Shown: piece by piece, positions 42,880 through 49,672 of the stretch
Layout of the letters: each line of letters begins with the position of its first letter
Position numbering within the stretch: position 1 is the stretch's first letter
Assembly: GCF_027622875.1 (NCBI RefSeq)
Contig: NZ_JAPZVP010000001.1
Location: 380,420-444,419, forward strand
Reading direction: 5' to 3'
Origin: Glycomyces luteolus
Lineage (GTDB): Bacteria > Actinomycetota > Actinomycetes > Mycobacteriales > Micromonosporaceae
Length of the DNA stretch: 64,000 nt
The notes under the pieces: model-generated
Databases searched by the model: none
The model's input: only the letters and a program-made list of their open reading frames with translations
What the model was told of the DNA's origin: nothing
Translations under genes and position numbers: made by a program

Positions 42880-43965
42880 ATGCGAAGTCGCATGAGAACG
42901 CTCATCGCCACCCTGTCCACCCTCGTCGTCGCCGTCGGCACCGCCGCGGTGCTCGGCGCCGCCTCGCCCGCGCAGGCGCAGACCTGCAACGGCTACGTCG
43001 CGCTGACCTTCGACGACGGACCCAACCCGAGCACCACCACCAACCTGCTCAACGCCCTCACCGCGAACAATCTGCGGGCGACCATGTTCAACACCGGCCA
43101 GCGGGTCTCCAGCAACCAGTCGCTCGCCCGCGCGCAGGTCACCGCGGGCATGTGGGTCGCGAACCACTCCTGGTCGCACCCGCACATGACCCAGTTGAGC
43201 ACCTCGCAGATGGCCCAGGAGATCTCCAGTACTCAGCAGGCGATCCAGCAGGCCACCGGCGTCACCCCGAAGCTCTTCCGGCCGCCGTACGGGGAGACGA
43301 ACGCGAACCTGAAATCGGTCGAGGCGCAGTACGGGCTCACCGAGGTCCTTTGGACCGTCGACTCGCAGGACTGGAACGGGGCGAGCACCGCGCAGATCGC
43401 GCAAGCCGCCCGCAACCTCCAGAACGGCGGCGTCATCCTGATGCACGACGCCTACCAGAACACGATCAACGCGATCCCGCAGATCGCCGCCGACCTGCGC
43501 TCGCGCGGGCTGTGCGCGGGGATGATCTCCCCGAGCACCGGCCGGGCCGTCGCCCCCGACGGCAGCGGCGGCGGCGGTGGCGGTGGCACTGGTACCGACC
43601 TGCTGCGGAGTACCTCCGCCGGGAAATGCATCGACGTGCCTGGCGGCAACACCGCCAATGGCGCGAAGGTCCAGCTCTACACCTGCTACGAAGGCGTGAA
43701 CCAGCAGTTCACCTACACCGCGGCTCAGGAGCTGCGCGTCCTCGGGAAGTGCCTCGAAGCGCCCTCGGGCAGTAATGGAACGCAAGTGCAGATCAACGCG
43801 TGCGGCAACACCGCAGCGCAGAAGTGGACCTTCGGCTCCGACGGGACGATCCGCAGCGTCGGCTACGCGAACGTGTGCCTGGACGTCTACAGCTCGTCCG
43901 ACGGCGCCCCGGTCCAGCTCTACAGCTGCTGGAGCGGCGACAACCAGAGGTGGACCAGAGTCTGA
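42880..43965 (+). CDS. secreted acetylxylan esterase (CE4) with ricin B-type lectin domain
   Basis: 361 residues. Signal peptide about 1-34 (MRTLIATLSTLVVAVGTAAVLG, cleavage after AQA). The polysaccharide deacetylase domain (35-225) begins TCNGYVALTFDDGPNPS with catalytic Asp45 and metal Asp46, then NHSWSHPHM, LFRPPYGETN, TVDSQDWNG and GGVILMHDAYQ. The sequence closely follows Streptomyces acetylxylan esterases. A Gly-rich linker (about 232-240) leads to a C-terminal beta-trefoil lectin (about 241-361) with Q-x-W-like repeats NQQFTY, AQKWTF and NQRWTR. Deacetylates xylan at the cell exterior. ATG at 42880 with GAGGAGG six bases upstream. Confidence 0.93.
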   Translation: MRSRMRTLIATLSTLVVAVGTAAVLGAASPAQAQTCNGYVALTFDDGPNPSTTTNLLNALTANNLRATMFNTGQRVSSNQSLARAQVTAGMWVANHSWSHPHMTQLSTSQMAQEISSTQQAIQQATGVTPKLFRPPYGETNANLKSVEAQYGLTEVLWTVDSQDWNGASTAQIAQAARNLQNGGVILMHDAYQNTINAIPQIAADLRSRGLCAGMISPSTGRAVAPDGSGGGGGGGTGTDLLRSTSAGKCIDVPGGNTANGAKVQLYTCYEGVNQQFTYTAAQELRVLGKCLEAPSGSNGTQVQINACGNTAAQKWTFGSDGTIRSVGYANVCLDVYSSSDGAPVQLYSCWSGDNQRWTRV

Positions 43966-43975
43966 CCACTGAGCT

Positions 43976-44002
43976 CCGGCCGACCCCGCCAGGGTCGGCC
44001 GG
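43976..44002. terminator. hairpin between esterase and pectate lyase genes
   Basis: Perfect 11-bp stem CCGGCCGACCC / GGGTCGGCCGG with loop CGCCA, between convergent stops. Confidence 0.7.
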
Positions 44003-44074
44003 GCACCCTTCCCCGATCGGTCCGCTCCAGCCGCGTCCCCGCGCCGGCTAGCGCTGAATCCCGATCAGCGGGCG

Positions 44075-45310
44075 TTACGGGGCCACGTCGATGACCCCTG
44101 CGCCCGCGCCCTCGGTCACGTGGGTCTTCGTCTCGGACGAGGCCAGCGCCTCGTACTCGTACGGGACGGTGAAGTCCGTAGTGGACTCCAGGTGTTCGTG
44201 GGGTGTGTCCATGTAGGTGTTGTCGACCAGGTTCCAGTAGCCGGGCTCGTCGCTGCCGTAGAACCAGCCGACCGGTCCGTGGACGTCGCCGGACTCGCCG
44301 TCGACCGAGCCGCTGCCCACGTTCTCGAAGTAGTTGCCCTCCACCAGGACCTGTGCGCCCATGCGGGCGTTGATGGCGGTGTCCTCGACGTTGTGGAAGT
44401 AGTTGTTGAGCATGTGGACCTGCGAGCGGCGGATGAGCGGCACGCGCGAGTTCAGGTTCTCGAACCAGTTGTCCGCGTAGGTGATGTAGTCGCCGTTCTC
44501 GCCCTCGTCGTCCGAGCTTGCGGTGAGCATGGTCTTCCACGAGTCGTGCAGGTGGTTCCACGAGACGGTGATGTACCGCGACTCGCCCTTGATGTCGATC
44601 AGGCCGTCGTAGTAGTCCTTGTCGACGTCCGGGTACTCGTTGTAGAGCTCGTTGTGGTCGATCCAGACCTGGGAGCTGGCGTTCTGGACCCCGATGCCGT
44701 CGCCTTCGCCCTCGCTCACGTTGTGGATGACGAGGTTGCGGATGACGATGTCGTGCGCGCCGGAGACGTTGATCCCGACGCCGTCGAGCACGCCCGCCTC
44801 GCCGACCCCGAGGATCGAGACGTGCTCCACGTCCTTGACGTCGATCTCCTCGGCCCCGGTGTCATCAGCGGCGATCGATTCGTCCACATAGACCACCAAA
44901 CCCTCGCCGGAGGCGTCCTGGTGCTCGCCCAGCAGCTCGGCCAGCGCATCGCCGGGGGAGGCGGCGCTGCCGGGCCAGTACTCGCTCAGGACGACCTCGT
45001 TCACGGTGTCGGCGCCGAACCCGCCGGCGGTGCCGCCGTTCATGGAGGCGTAGCCGACGGGTTTCGAGGTGTCGACCGGGGCTTCGGTCGCTTCCTCGGA
45101 GGGTATCGCGGTCGGTACGCCGATCTCGGGCGACTCGGTGGGTTCGCCGCTCGTGGGTGCCTCGGTCGGTTCGGCCGGAGCGGCCGTCTCCTCGCCGGGG
45201 CCGTCGTACACGAAGTACACGACCGAGCCGATGGCGAGTACGCCGATCGCCGCTGCGGCGATGATCGCCTTCCGCCGCTTGGGCACGCGTCTGTCCGGGG
45301 CGTCCTGCAT
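44075..45310 (-). CDS. membrane-anchored pectate lyase (PL1)
   Basis: 411 residues. Instead of a cleavable signal there is a basic N-terminus (RRVPKRRK) and one membrane helix (about 15-35, AIIAAAAIGVLAIGSVVYFV), then a low-complexity Pro/Glu/Thr linker to about 80, so the enzyme should stay tethered outside the cell. The beta-helix domain follows: GVGINVSGAHDIVIRNLVIHN near 177-197, WIDHNELYNEYPDVDKDYYD near 219-238 and GLIDIKGESRYITVSWNH near 239-256 (Ca-binding Asps), and NSRVPLIRRSQVHMLNNYF near 291-309 with the catalytic Arg. Cleaves polygalacturonate by beta-elimination. AAGGAG lies upstream of the ATG at 45310. A LacI-type operator lies 140 bases upstream. Confidence 0.92.
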   Translation of the reverse strand: MQDAPDRRVPKRRKAIIAAAAIGVLAIGSVVYFVYDGPGEETAAPAEPTEAPTSGEPTESPEIGVPTAIPSEEATEAPVDTSKPVGYASMNGGTAGGFGADTVNEVVLSEYWPGSAASPGDALAELLGEHQDASGEGLVVYVDESIAADDTGAEEIDVKDVEHVSILGVGEAGVLDGVGINVSGAHDIVIRNLVIHNVSEGEGDGIGVQNASSQVWIDHNELYNEYPDVDKDYYDGLIDIKGESRYITVSWNHLHDSWKTMLTASSDDEGENGDYITYADNWFENLNSRVPLIRRSQVHMLNNYFHNVEDTAINARMGAQVLVEGNYFENVGSGSVDGESGDVHGPVGWFYGSDEPGYWNLVDNTYMDTPHEHLESTTDFTVPYEYEALASSETKTHVTEGAGAGVIDVAP

Positions 45311-45680
45311 GAGATCCCGTTCTCCTTGAATATGCCGGGCCCGCGCAGCGCTTGGAGGCGCTGGGCGTCCGCACCCAGGACGCGCGAACCGGCGCCCTGC
45401 GTGGAAGCAGGGCGGGGGCAAGGGAGACGAGGGGACGGAACGCGCCGTTGCGCAAGCGTTTGCGGGGAGCGTAACCGCGGTATCGCCCCAGGTCAATACC
45501 ATTTCCGTGCACGCCAGGTCACGCCACGCCACATCAGTCGCACCGGTCTGGTGCCTGTCTGTGAGCCAAGGCGAGGCGGCCATCCTCCAAGGAGGGTGCC
45601 TGCTCGCGGTGCCTGGCCCCGTTGTCCGTCCGCCGGACGAGTGATGATGATGGGACACAGCGGCTTTCCTGCCAGGGCGT
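45311..45680. other. intergenic region with pectate lyase promoter
   Basis: No gene seen. Holds the promoter region of the pectate lyase with a CGCAA-type operator at 45451-45464, and less GC-biased DNA towards the right end. Confidence 0.55.
45451..45464. promoter_or_regulatory. LacI-type operator CGCAAGCGTTTGCG
   Basis: Inverted CGCAA/TTGCG arms around GCGT, close to the consensus shape of LacI-family operators (centre CG). It lies 140 bases upstream of the pectate lyase start. No LacI gene is adjacent; the nearest one in the window is at 25410 and has a different site. Confidence 0.6.
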
Positions 45681-46073
45681 GTGGTATGCCGCAATCCATA
45701 CGCCGCCTGCTCGCATACCGTGGTATGCGATGATGAGAACCGAATTGTCATCACTGCATCGAACGGGTGGCCCGGATTGAACGGACCCGACAACCCGCCT
45801 CTGAGCGGGTACCCCGACGCCGAGACCATCGGGCTCCGTATCGAGGAGATCGAGTTCGAGGGACTCCACATCAGAATGACGATGACCCGCGCCATCCGCA
45901 TCGTCCAGCTGTGGGAAATGGTCGACGGCCAACCCGTCGGCTGGATCGGCAACGTCTTCCGCATTGACTCTGAGCCCCCTTGCATCTACCTCGGCCACCG
46001 GTACGAGGCTGTCCTCGCCCGGCCCGAGCGCCACGCTCTCGCTCGACTCGCCGCCAAGCGCTGGAAGTTCTAA
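45681..46073 (+). CDS. hypothetical protein
   Basis: Up to 130 residues, start uncertain: ATG at 45681 or GTG at 45720, the latter inside a palindrome. Neither has a good ribosome site. The body has amino-acid content and bias of a real protein: NGWPGLNGPDNPPLSGYPDA, then an alpha/beta region with RIVQLWEMVDGQPVGWIG and a basic C-terminal helix (RHALARLAAKRWKF). No family recognised. It is convergent with the methyltransferase at 46222. If the GTG is used, the palindrome would overlap the start codon and could regulate it directly. Confidence 0.55.
   Translation: MVCRNPYAACSHTVVCDDENRIVITASNGWPGLNGPDNPPLSGYPDAETIGLRIEEIEFEGLHIRMTMTRAIRIVQLWEMVDGQPVGWIGNVFRIDSEPPCIYLGHRYEAVLARPERHALARLAAKRWKF
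45713..45728. promoter_or_regulatory. palindrome GCATACCGTGGTATGC
   Basis: Perfect 7-2-7 inverted repeat. A degenerate second copy of the same half-site (GGTATGC at 45683-45689 facing CATAC at 45697-45701) lies just upstream. Candidate operator for the small gene that begins here. Confidence 0.45.
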
Positions 46074-46221
46074 AGCCCGCCCGTCCGGCGTCCTGCTCAG
46101 GGAGGCACTCGCAGGAATCGAGGGATTTCACTCGATCGAGTGAAACCGATGAGGAGTGGCTGGGGAACGACGAAGGCGCGCGGGGCACCCCGCGCGCCTT
46201 CCAGGTCGTCTGACTTTGGGA

Positions 46222-47040
46222 TCAGGCCTTGTAACCGATGCCCGCCATCAGGATCCGCTGCCACGGTTCCAAATCCTCGGCGGCCGTGAGCTCCCTGTCG
46301 GGTTCACTGGGGAACCAGCGGGCCAGGAAGTCCAGCCCAGGCCGGACCAGGGGCAGGCCCAGGAAGTGCTCGGTGATCCGCTCGGGCGTGCGGATCCAGC
46401 CGTTTCCGAGGCTTTCGAGTCCGGCCTGCTCCATGCCCTTCTGGAGCGGTTCACCGGTGTCGACGAAGTCGGTGATGAACAGGTACGACCCGGAGGGGCA
46501 GGCGTCCAGGAGGGTCCGCACCCACTCGTCGGGCTGCTCGTCGTCGTGGAAGTGCATGTGGAGGCCGACGACCATCAACCCGATCGGGCGGGTGAAGTCG
46601 AGCATCTCCTTGATCTCGGGGTGGTCCAGGATGTCCTGGGGGAACCGCAGATCAGCCGTCACCACAGTGGTCGACTTGTTGGCGGCCAGCAGGGCACGGC
46701 CGTGCGCGAGCACGATCGGGTCGTTGTCCACGTAGACGACCTTGGCGTCGGGGTTGACCGCCTGGGCGACCTGGTGGGTGTTCTCCATCGTGGGGATGCC
46801 CGCGCCGATGTCGAGGAACTGGTCGATGCCCTGCTCGGCCATGAACCGCACGCCCTTGGACAGGGCCGCGCGGTTCTCCTTGGCGACCTTGCCGGAGTCG
46901 GGCACGTACTTGAGATAGGCGGCCGCCCCTTCGCGGTCGGCGGCGAAGTTGTCCTTCCCGCCGAGGAGCGCGTCGTAGACACGGGCGATGGTCGGCCTGG
47001 AGATGTCGAAGTCGGGCGCGTATTCCGCGTTCTCTGCCAT
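46222..47040 (-). CDS. SAM-dependent methyltransferase (PF04672 type)
   Basis: 272 residues of the actinobacterial methyltransferase family that starts APDFDISRPTIARVYDALLGGKDNFAADRE, the diagnostic N-terminus (about 8-37). The SAM-binding motif is FLDIGAGIPT near 74-83, followed by KVVYVDNDPIVLAHGRALLA near 97-116, TADLRFPQDIL near 125-135 and GLMVVGLHMHFHDDE near 152-166. The target is unknown; many copies occur per genome, often near DUF397/XRE gene pairs. ATG at 47040 with GAGGA upstream; an upstream in-frame start at 47190 adds 50 unconserved residues. Confidence 0.9.
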   Translation of the reverse strand: MAENAEYAPDFDISRPTIARVYDALLGGKDNFAADREGAAAYLKYVPDSGKVAKENRAALSKGVRFMAEQGIDQFLDIGAGIPTMENTHQVAQAVNPDAKVVYVDNDPIVLAHGRALLAANKSTTVVTADLRFPQDILDHPEIKEMLDFTRPIGLMVVGLHMHFHDDEQPDEWVRTLLDACPSGSYLFITDFVDTGEPLQKGMEQAGLESLGNGWIRTPERITEHFLGLPLVRPGLDFLARWFPSEPDRELTAAEDLEPWQRILMAGIGYKA

Positions 47041-47276
47041 CGGCTCATCCTCTGCGTCGAAGGAACGATGCGCACATCGTACGACCTCGGTCACAATGGC
47101 GGGCTTCGGGTTTGCCCCTCTTGAGCCACTGTATGCCCACTTGGAAACTATCGAATCATGAGGCACAGCAAGCACTTGCGATGACGACAATCCATTGGGG
47201 CGTGCGATCGAATGGGAGACGCCTCACGAGCGCAGCCCAGATCGGCGCGAGGCGCCAAACGAGTTCCGGCCGAGGC

Positions 47277-47307
47277 TTGACTCTCAGGTAACCGGAGCCC
47301 ATAGCTT
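47277..47307 (+). promoter_or_regulatory. MerR-type promoter with 19-base spacer and dyad
   Basis: -35 TTGACT (47277-47282) and -10 TAGCTT (47302-47307) are separated by 19 bases, the over-long spacer typical of MerR-controlled promoters. The spacer holds the dyad CTCAGGTAACCGGAG (47283-47297), whose arms CTCnGGT/ACCnGAG are perfect. It precedes the MerR-VOC gene by 7 bases, indicating autoregulation. Confidence 0.7.
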
Positions 47308-47314
47308 TGTCGGC

Positions 47315-48028
47315 ATGAGTCATCGCGAACTGCTCAGCATCGGCGAGTTCTCCGTCAAGACGGGCCTGTCGATACCGGCGCTGCGCCACTACGACGAGGT
47401 CGATCTGCTGCGACCGGCCCGGGTCGATCCCGGCACCGGCTACCGGCGCTACCGGCTCGACCAAGCGGCACAGGCGACGCTGATCCGGCACCTGCGATCA
47501 GTTGACCTGCCCATCGACCAGATCCGGACCCTGCTGGCCGACCAGAGCGGACCGGATGCCGTCGCGGTGCTGCACGCACACCGCGAGCGGCTCCTGGAGC
47601 GGGCTCATGCCATCGCACGCCTGGCCGAGACCATCGGCCGGCACTACGAAGAAGGGACCAACATGGAGATGATGAAGGAGGACCGGGTGGTACAAGTGAC
47701 CGTTCCGGCTCGGAACCTCGAAGCGACCGTCAAGTTCTACACCGAGGCGTTCGGCCTCGAATACGACCAGAGCATCGCCTCGTTCCAGTTCGGGGCGTGG
47801 GAGACCGACTCGTTCTTCCTGCTGACGCTCGATGAGTCGGCGGGAGCGGGCGGCCAGTTCGGTCCCGCGATGTTCGGACTCTACGTCGACGACCTCGACG
47901 CCGCTCACGCGGCCGCGCTCGCCGCGGGAGCCGCACTCGTCCAACCGCCCTTCGAGACCGACTACGCGCCCCGCCGATCCGTGGTCGCCGATCCCAGCGG
48001 CAACCGCATCTCGCTCACCCAGCGCTGA
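47315..48028 (+). CDS. MerR-family regulator fused to a VOC-type effector domain
   Basis: 237 residues. Residues 1-70 are a MerR winged helix (LLSIGEFSVKTGLSIPALRHYDEVDLLRP, DPGTGYRRY), followed by the coiled dimerisation helix (about 75-115). The rest (about 124-237) is one complete VOC module: VVQVTVPARNLEATVKFYTE, FGLYVDDLDAAHAAALAAGA and a closing VVADPSGNRISLTQR. VOC domains bind drugs or metals, so the fusion looks like a one-component sensor. In-frame GTG at 47687, preceded by AAGGAGG (47675-47681) at a 5-base distance, could also start a stand-alone 113-residue VOC protein. The promoter has the MerR-type long spacer. Confidence 0.88.
   Translation: MSHRELLSIGEFSVKTGLSIPALRHYDEVDLLRPARVDPGTGYRRYRLDQAAQATLIRHLRSVDLPIDQIRTLLADQSGPDAVAVLHAHRERLLERAHAIARLAETIGRHYEEGTNMEMMKEDRVVQVTVPARNLEATVKFYTEAFGLEYDQSIASFQFGAWETDSFFLLTLDESAGAGGQFGPAMFGLYVDDLDAAHAAALAAGAALVQPPFETDYAPRRSVVADPSGNRISLTQR
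47675..47689 (+). promoter_or_regulatory. internal ribosome site and GTG inside the MerR-VOC gene
   Basis: AAGGAGG (47675-47681), five bases, then in-frame GTG (47687-47689) exactly at the start of the VOC domain. Possible internal translation start for a free VOC protein. Confidence 0.5.
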
Positions 48029-48095
48029 CTCGCGACTCCGGAGGAAGCCCGATCACCTTCCTCCGGAGCACTATGCGATGGGGGCTGATGACGGC

Positions 48096-48344
48096 TCAGG
48101 CGCTCACCTCGCCGGTCGACCAGGCCCAAGCGGCGATTTCGACGCGGTTGCGGACGCCCAGGCGGCGCTGCACGTTCGCCAAGTGGTTCTTGACGGTGCC
48201 GGTCCTGTTGAAGAGTTCGGCGGCGATCTCCGCGTTGGTGAGGCCACGGGCGACCAGGCGGGCCACTTCGCGCTCGCGTTCGCTCAGCGGCTCGGCGATG
48301 GCCTCCCACCAGCGCCGCCGACCTGCACGATCTGCGGCGAGCAC
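48096..48344 (-). pseudogene. truncated LuxR/NarL-type DNA-binding domain
   Basis: 82 residues consisting only of a LuxR-type helix-turn-helix: LSEREREVARLVARGLTNAEIAAELFNRTGTVKNHLANVQRRLGVRNRVEIAAW is intact across about residues 20-73. No receiver, ATPase or sensing domain is readable upstream in any frame, so it is most likely the remaining end of a larger regulator, though stand-alone LuxR proteins of similar size exist. The N-terminal stretch up to residue 18 is Arg/Trp-rich and not family-like. No clear ribosome site. Confidence 0.6.
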
Positions 48345-48583
48345 TGAGACCGGGGGAGTGCTTCACGAAGTCGCGGGCTCGCCGCAGGCCCTCACGCACT
48401 TCCCATCAGCAGCAGCTGATCAGGGTCGGCGCGCAGCAGGAGCGCACTAGAGCCGCTGCGACGTCGGCAGGTCGAGGATGCCGTTGCCGTCGAAGACGGC
48501 GGCGGCATCATCGCCTTGACGGGTACTATCGCGCCGGTCACCGGTGCGCAGCAAGCCTCCACGATCGAAGGAGTTGCACAACG

Positions 48584-48664
48584 ATGAAGGTGGTCAACCT
48601 GCTGATCTCCGACATGCGGTGTCGCGGCGCCGTCGTTCGCATCCTTGAAGAGGTGAGCAGGTGA
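48584..48664 (+). CDS. 26-residue upstream ORF coupled to the phosphatase gene
   Basis: ATG at 48584 preceded by AAGGAG (48569-48574) encodes 26 residues beginning KVVNLLISDM and ending RILEEVSR. Its stop overlaps the GTG start of the next gene (GTGA at 48661-48664). It looks like a leader peptide or a translational-coupling ORF; no homology recognised. Confidence 0.5.
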   Translation: MKVVNLLISDMRCRGAVVRILEEVSR

Positions 48665-49326
48665 CGTACCTGGCTATCGTGCGGCACGGTCAAACTGAGT
48701 GGAACCGCACCGGCGTCTTCACCGGTTGGGCCGATGAGGGACTCACCGAGGAGGGGCGCCTCGACGGCCAGGCGGCCGGGATGGCTCTGGCCAAAGCCGG
48801 TGTGCAGTGGGACACCGTCTACGTGTCTACTCTGCGCCGGTCGGTGGAGACAGCGACCGTAGCTTTGGCTGAGCTGAGCCACCGTCCCACTACGCACATC
48901 GTTGACTGGCGCATCAACGAACGTCATGTCGGCGATCTGGAAGGTGCGCTGCGTGCAGATCTGGCCGCGACTCACGGTGTGGACAGAGTGGACCAGTGGC
49001 GTTGGGGCGATGAGCGTCCTCCGCTCATTGATGTCGACGACCCGCGCCAGGCAGTGCATCGGTCACGCCACCCTGAGCTAGGAATGTCGATTCCCCGCGG
49101 TGAGTCGCTCTCCGATGTCATGGCGCGGGTGCGGCCATGGCTTACCGAAGCGCAGGAAGCCGTTGCGGCGTCGGTCAACGTTGTGGCCTTCACCCATGGC
49201 ACTACATTTCGTGCGATCCGTGCGCTAGTCGAGCGCGTTGCGCCGGAAGACGCGCATCAGATGCGCCCGGCCAACGGAAGCCTCGTGCTGTACCGATTTC
49301 CTAGTCTTCCTGTCGCACAAGGGTAA
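48661..49326 (+). CDS. histidine phosphatase / phosphoglycerate mutase-like protein
   Basis: 221 residues of the histidine phosphatase superfamily. The catalytic motif VRHGQTEWN gives His9; NRTGVFTGWADEGLTEEGRLDG follows, close to the dPGM/GpmA form, and the second His is in VAFTHGTTFR. RRSVETATVALAEL near 59-72 carries the phosphate-binding Arg. It is about 30 residues shorter than GpmA and lacks part of its insertion, so phosphoglycerate mutase or a broad phosphatase are both possible. Codon usage has more A/T third positions than its neighbours, hinting at transfer. GTG start at 48661, coupled to the 26-residue ORF. Confidence 0.85.
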   Translation: MTYLAIVRHGQTEWNRTGVFTGWADEGLTEEGRLDGQAAGMALAKAGVQWDTVYVSTLRRSVETATVALAELSHRPTTHIVDWRINERHVGDLEGALRADLAATHGVDRVDQWRWGDERPPLIDVDDPRQAVHRSRHPELGMSIPRGESLSDVMARVRPWLTEAQEAVAASVNVVAFTHGTTFRAIRALVERVAPEDAHQMRPANGSLVLYRFPSLPVAQG

Positions 49327-49335
49327 GGGACCGGC

Positions 49336-49437
49336 ATGGTCTCGGCGATCGGCCTCGCGGCGACACTGCTGGGAGCCCTGCTCGTCCTCCTCGCCGCAGT
49401 CTGGCGGTTGCGCAATCGGACGGAACAGCTCCGCTGA
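49336..49437 (+). CDS. 33-residue single-span membrane micro-protein (candidate)
   Basis: Ten bases after the phosphatase stop an ATG preceded by an AAGGGA-like site encodes one hydrophobic helix (VSAIGLAATLLGALLVLLAA) and a basic tail (WRLRNRTEQLR). The composition is that of a genuine small membrane protein. It may be cotranscribed with the phosphatase gene. Confidence 0.45.
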   Translation: MVSAIGLAATLLGALLVLLAAVWRLRNRTEQLR

Positions 49438-49672
49438 CCCCAAGGCGGTCCCTTCTTGGAGCTGAGGGTTGCCGGTCGCGGTGGTGTTCCTGGTGGTTCG
49501 GGTGTAGTCAAGTTGCGCTGCTGAACTGAACCGCAGCGATCGGCGACCCTCGGCGCTAAGAGACCGTTTGGTTCAGGTCCGAGCGCAGCCGCCCGGCCGA
49601 AGACGTAGTAGATGCCGGCACTCGGACAGGCTATCGTCAGTTGGCCTCCGACCGAGGTCGGAGACTTGCACC

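Noticed and set aside
48096..49437. Prophage or insertion element as cause of the atypical codon use
   Set aside because: No integrase, transposase, terminal repeats or attachment-like duplication is visible.
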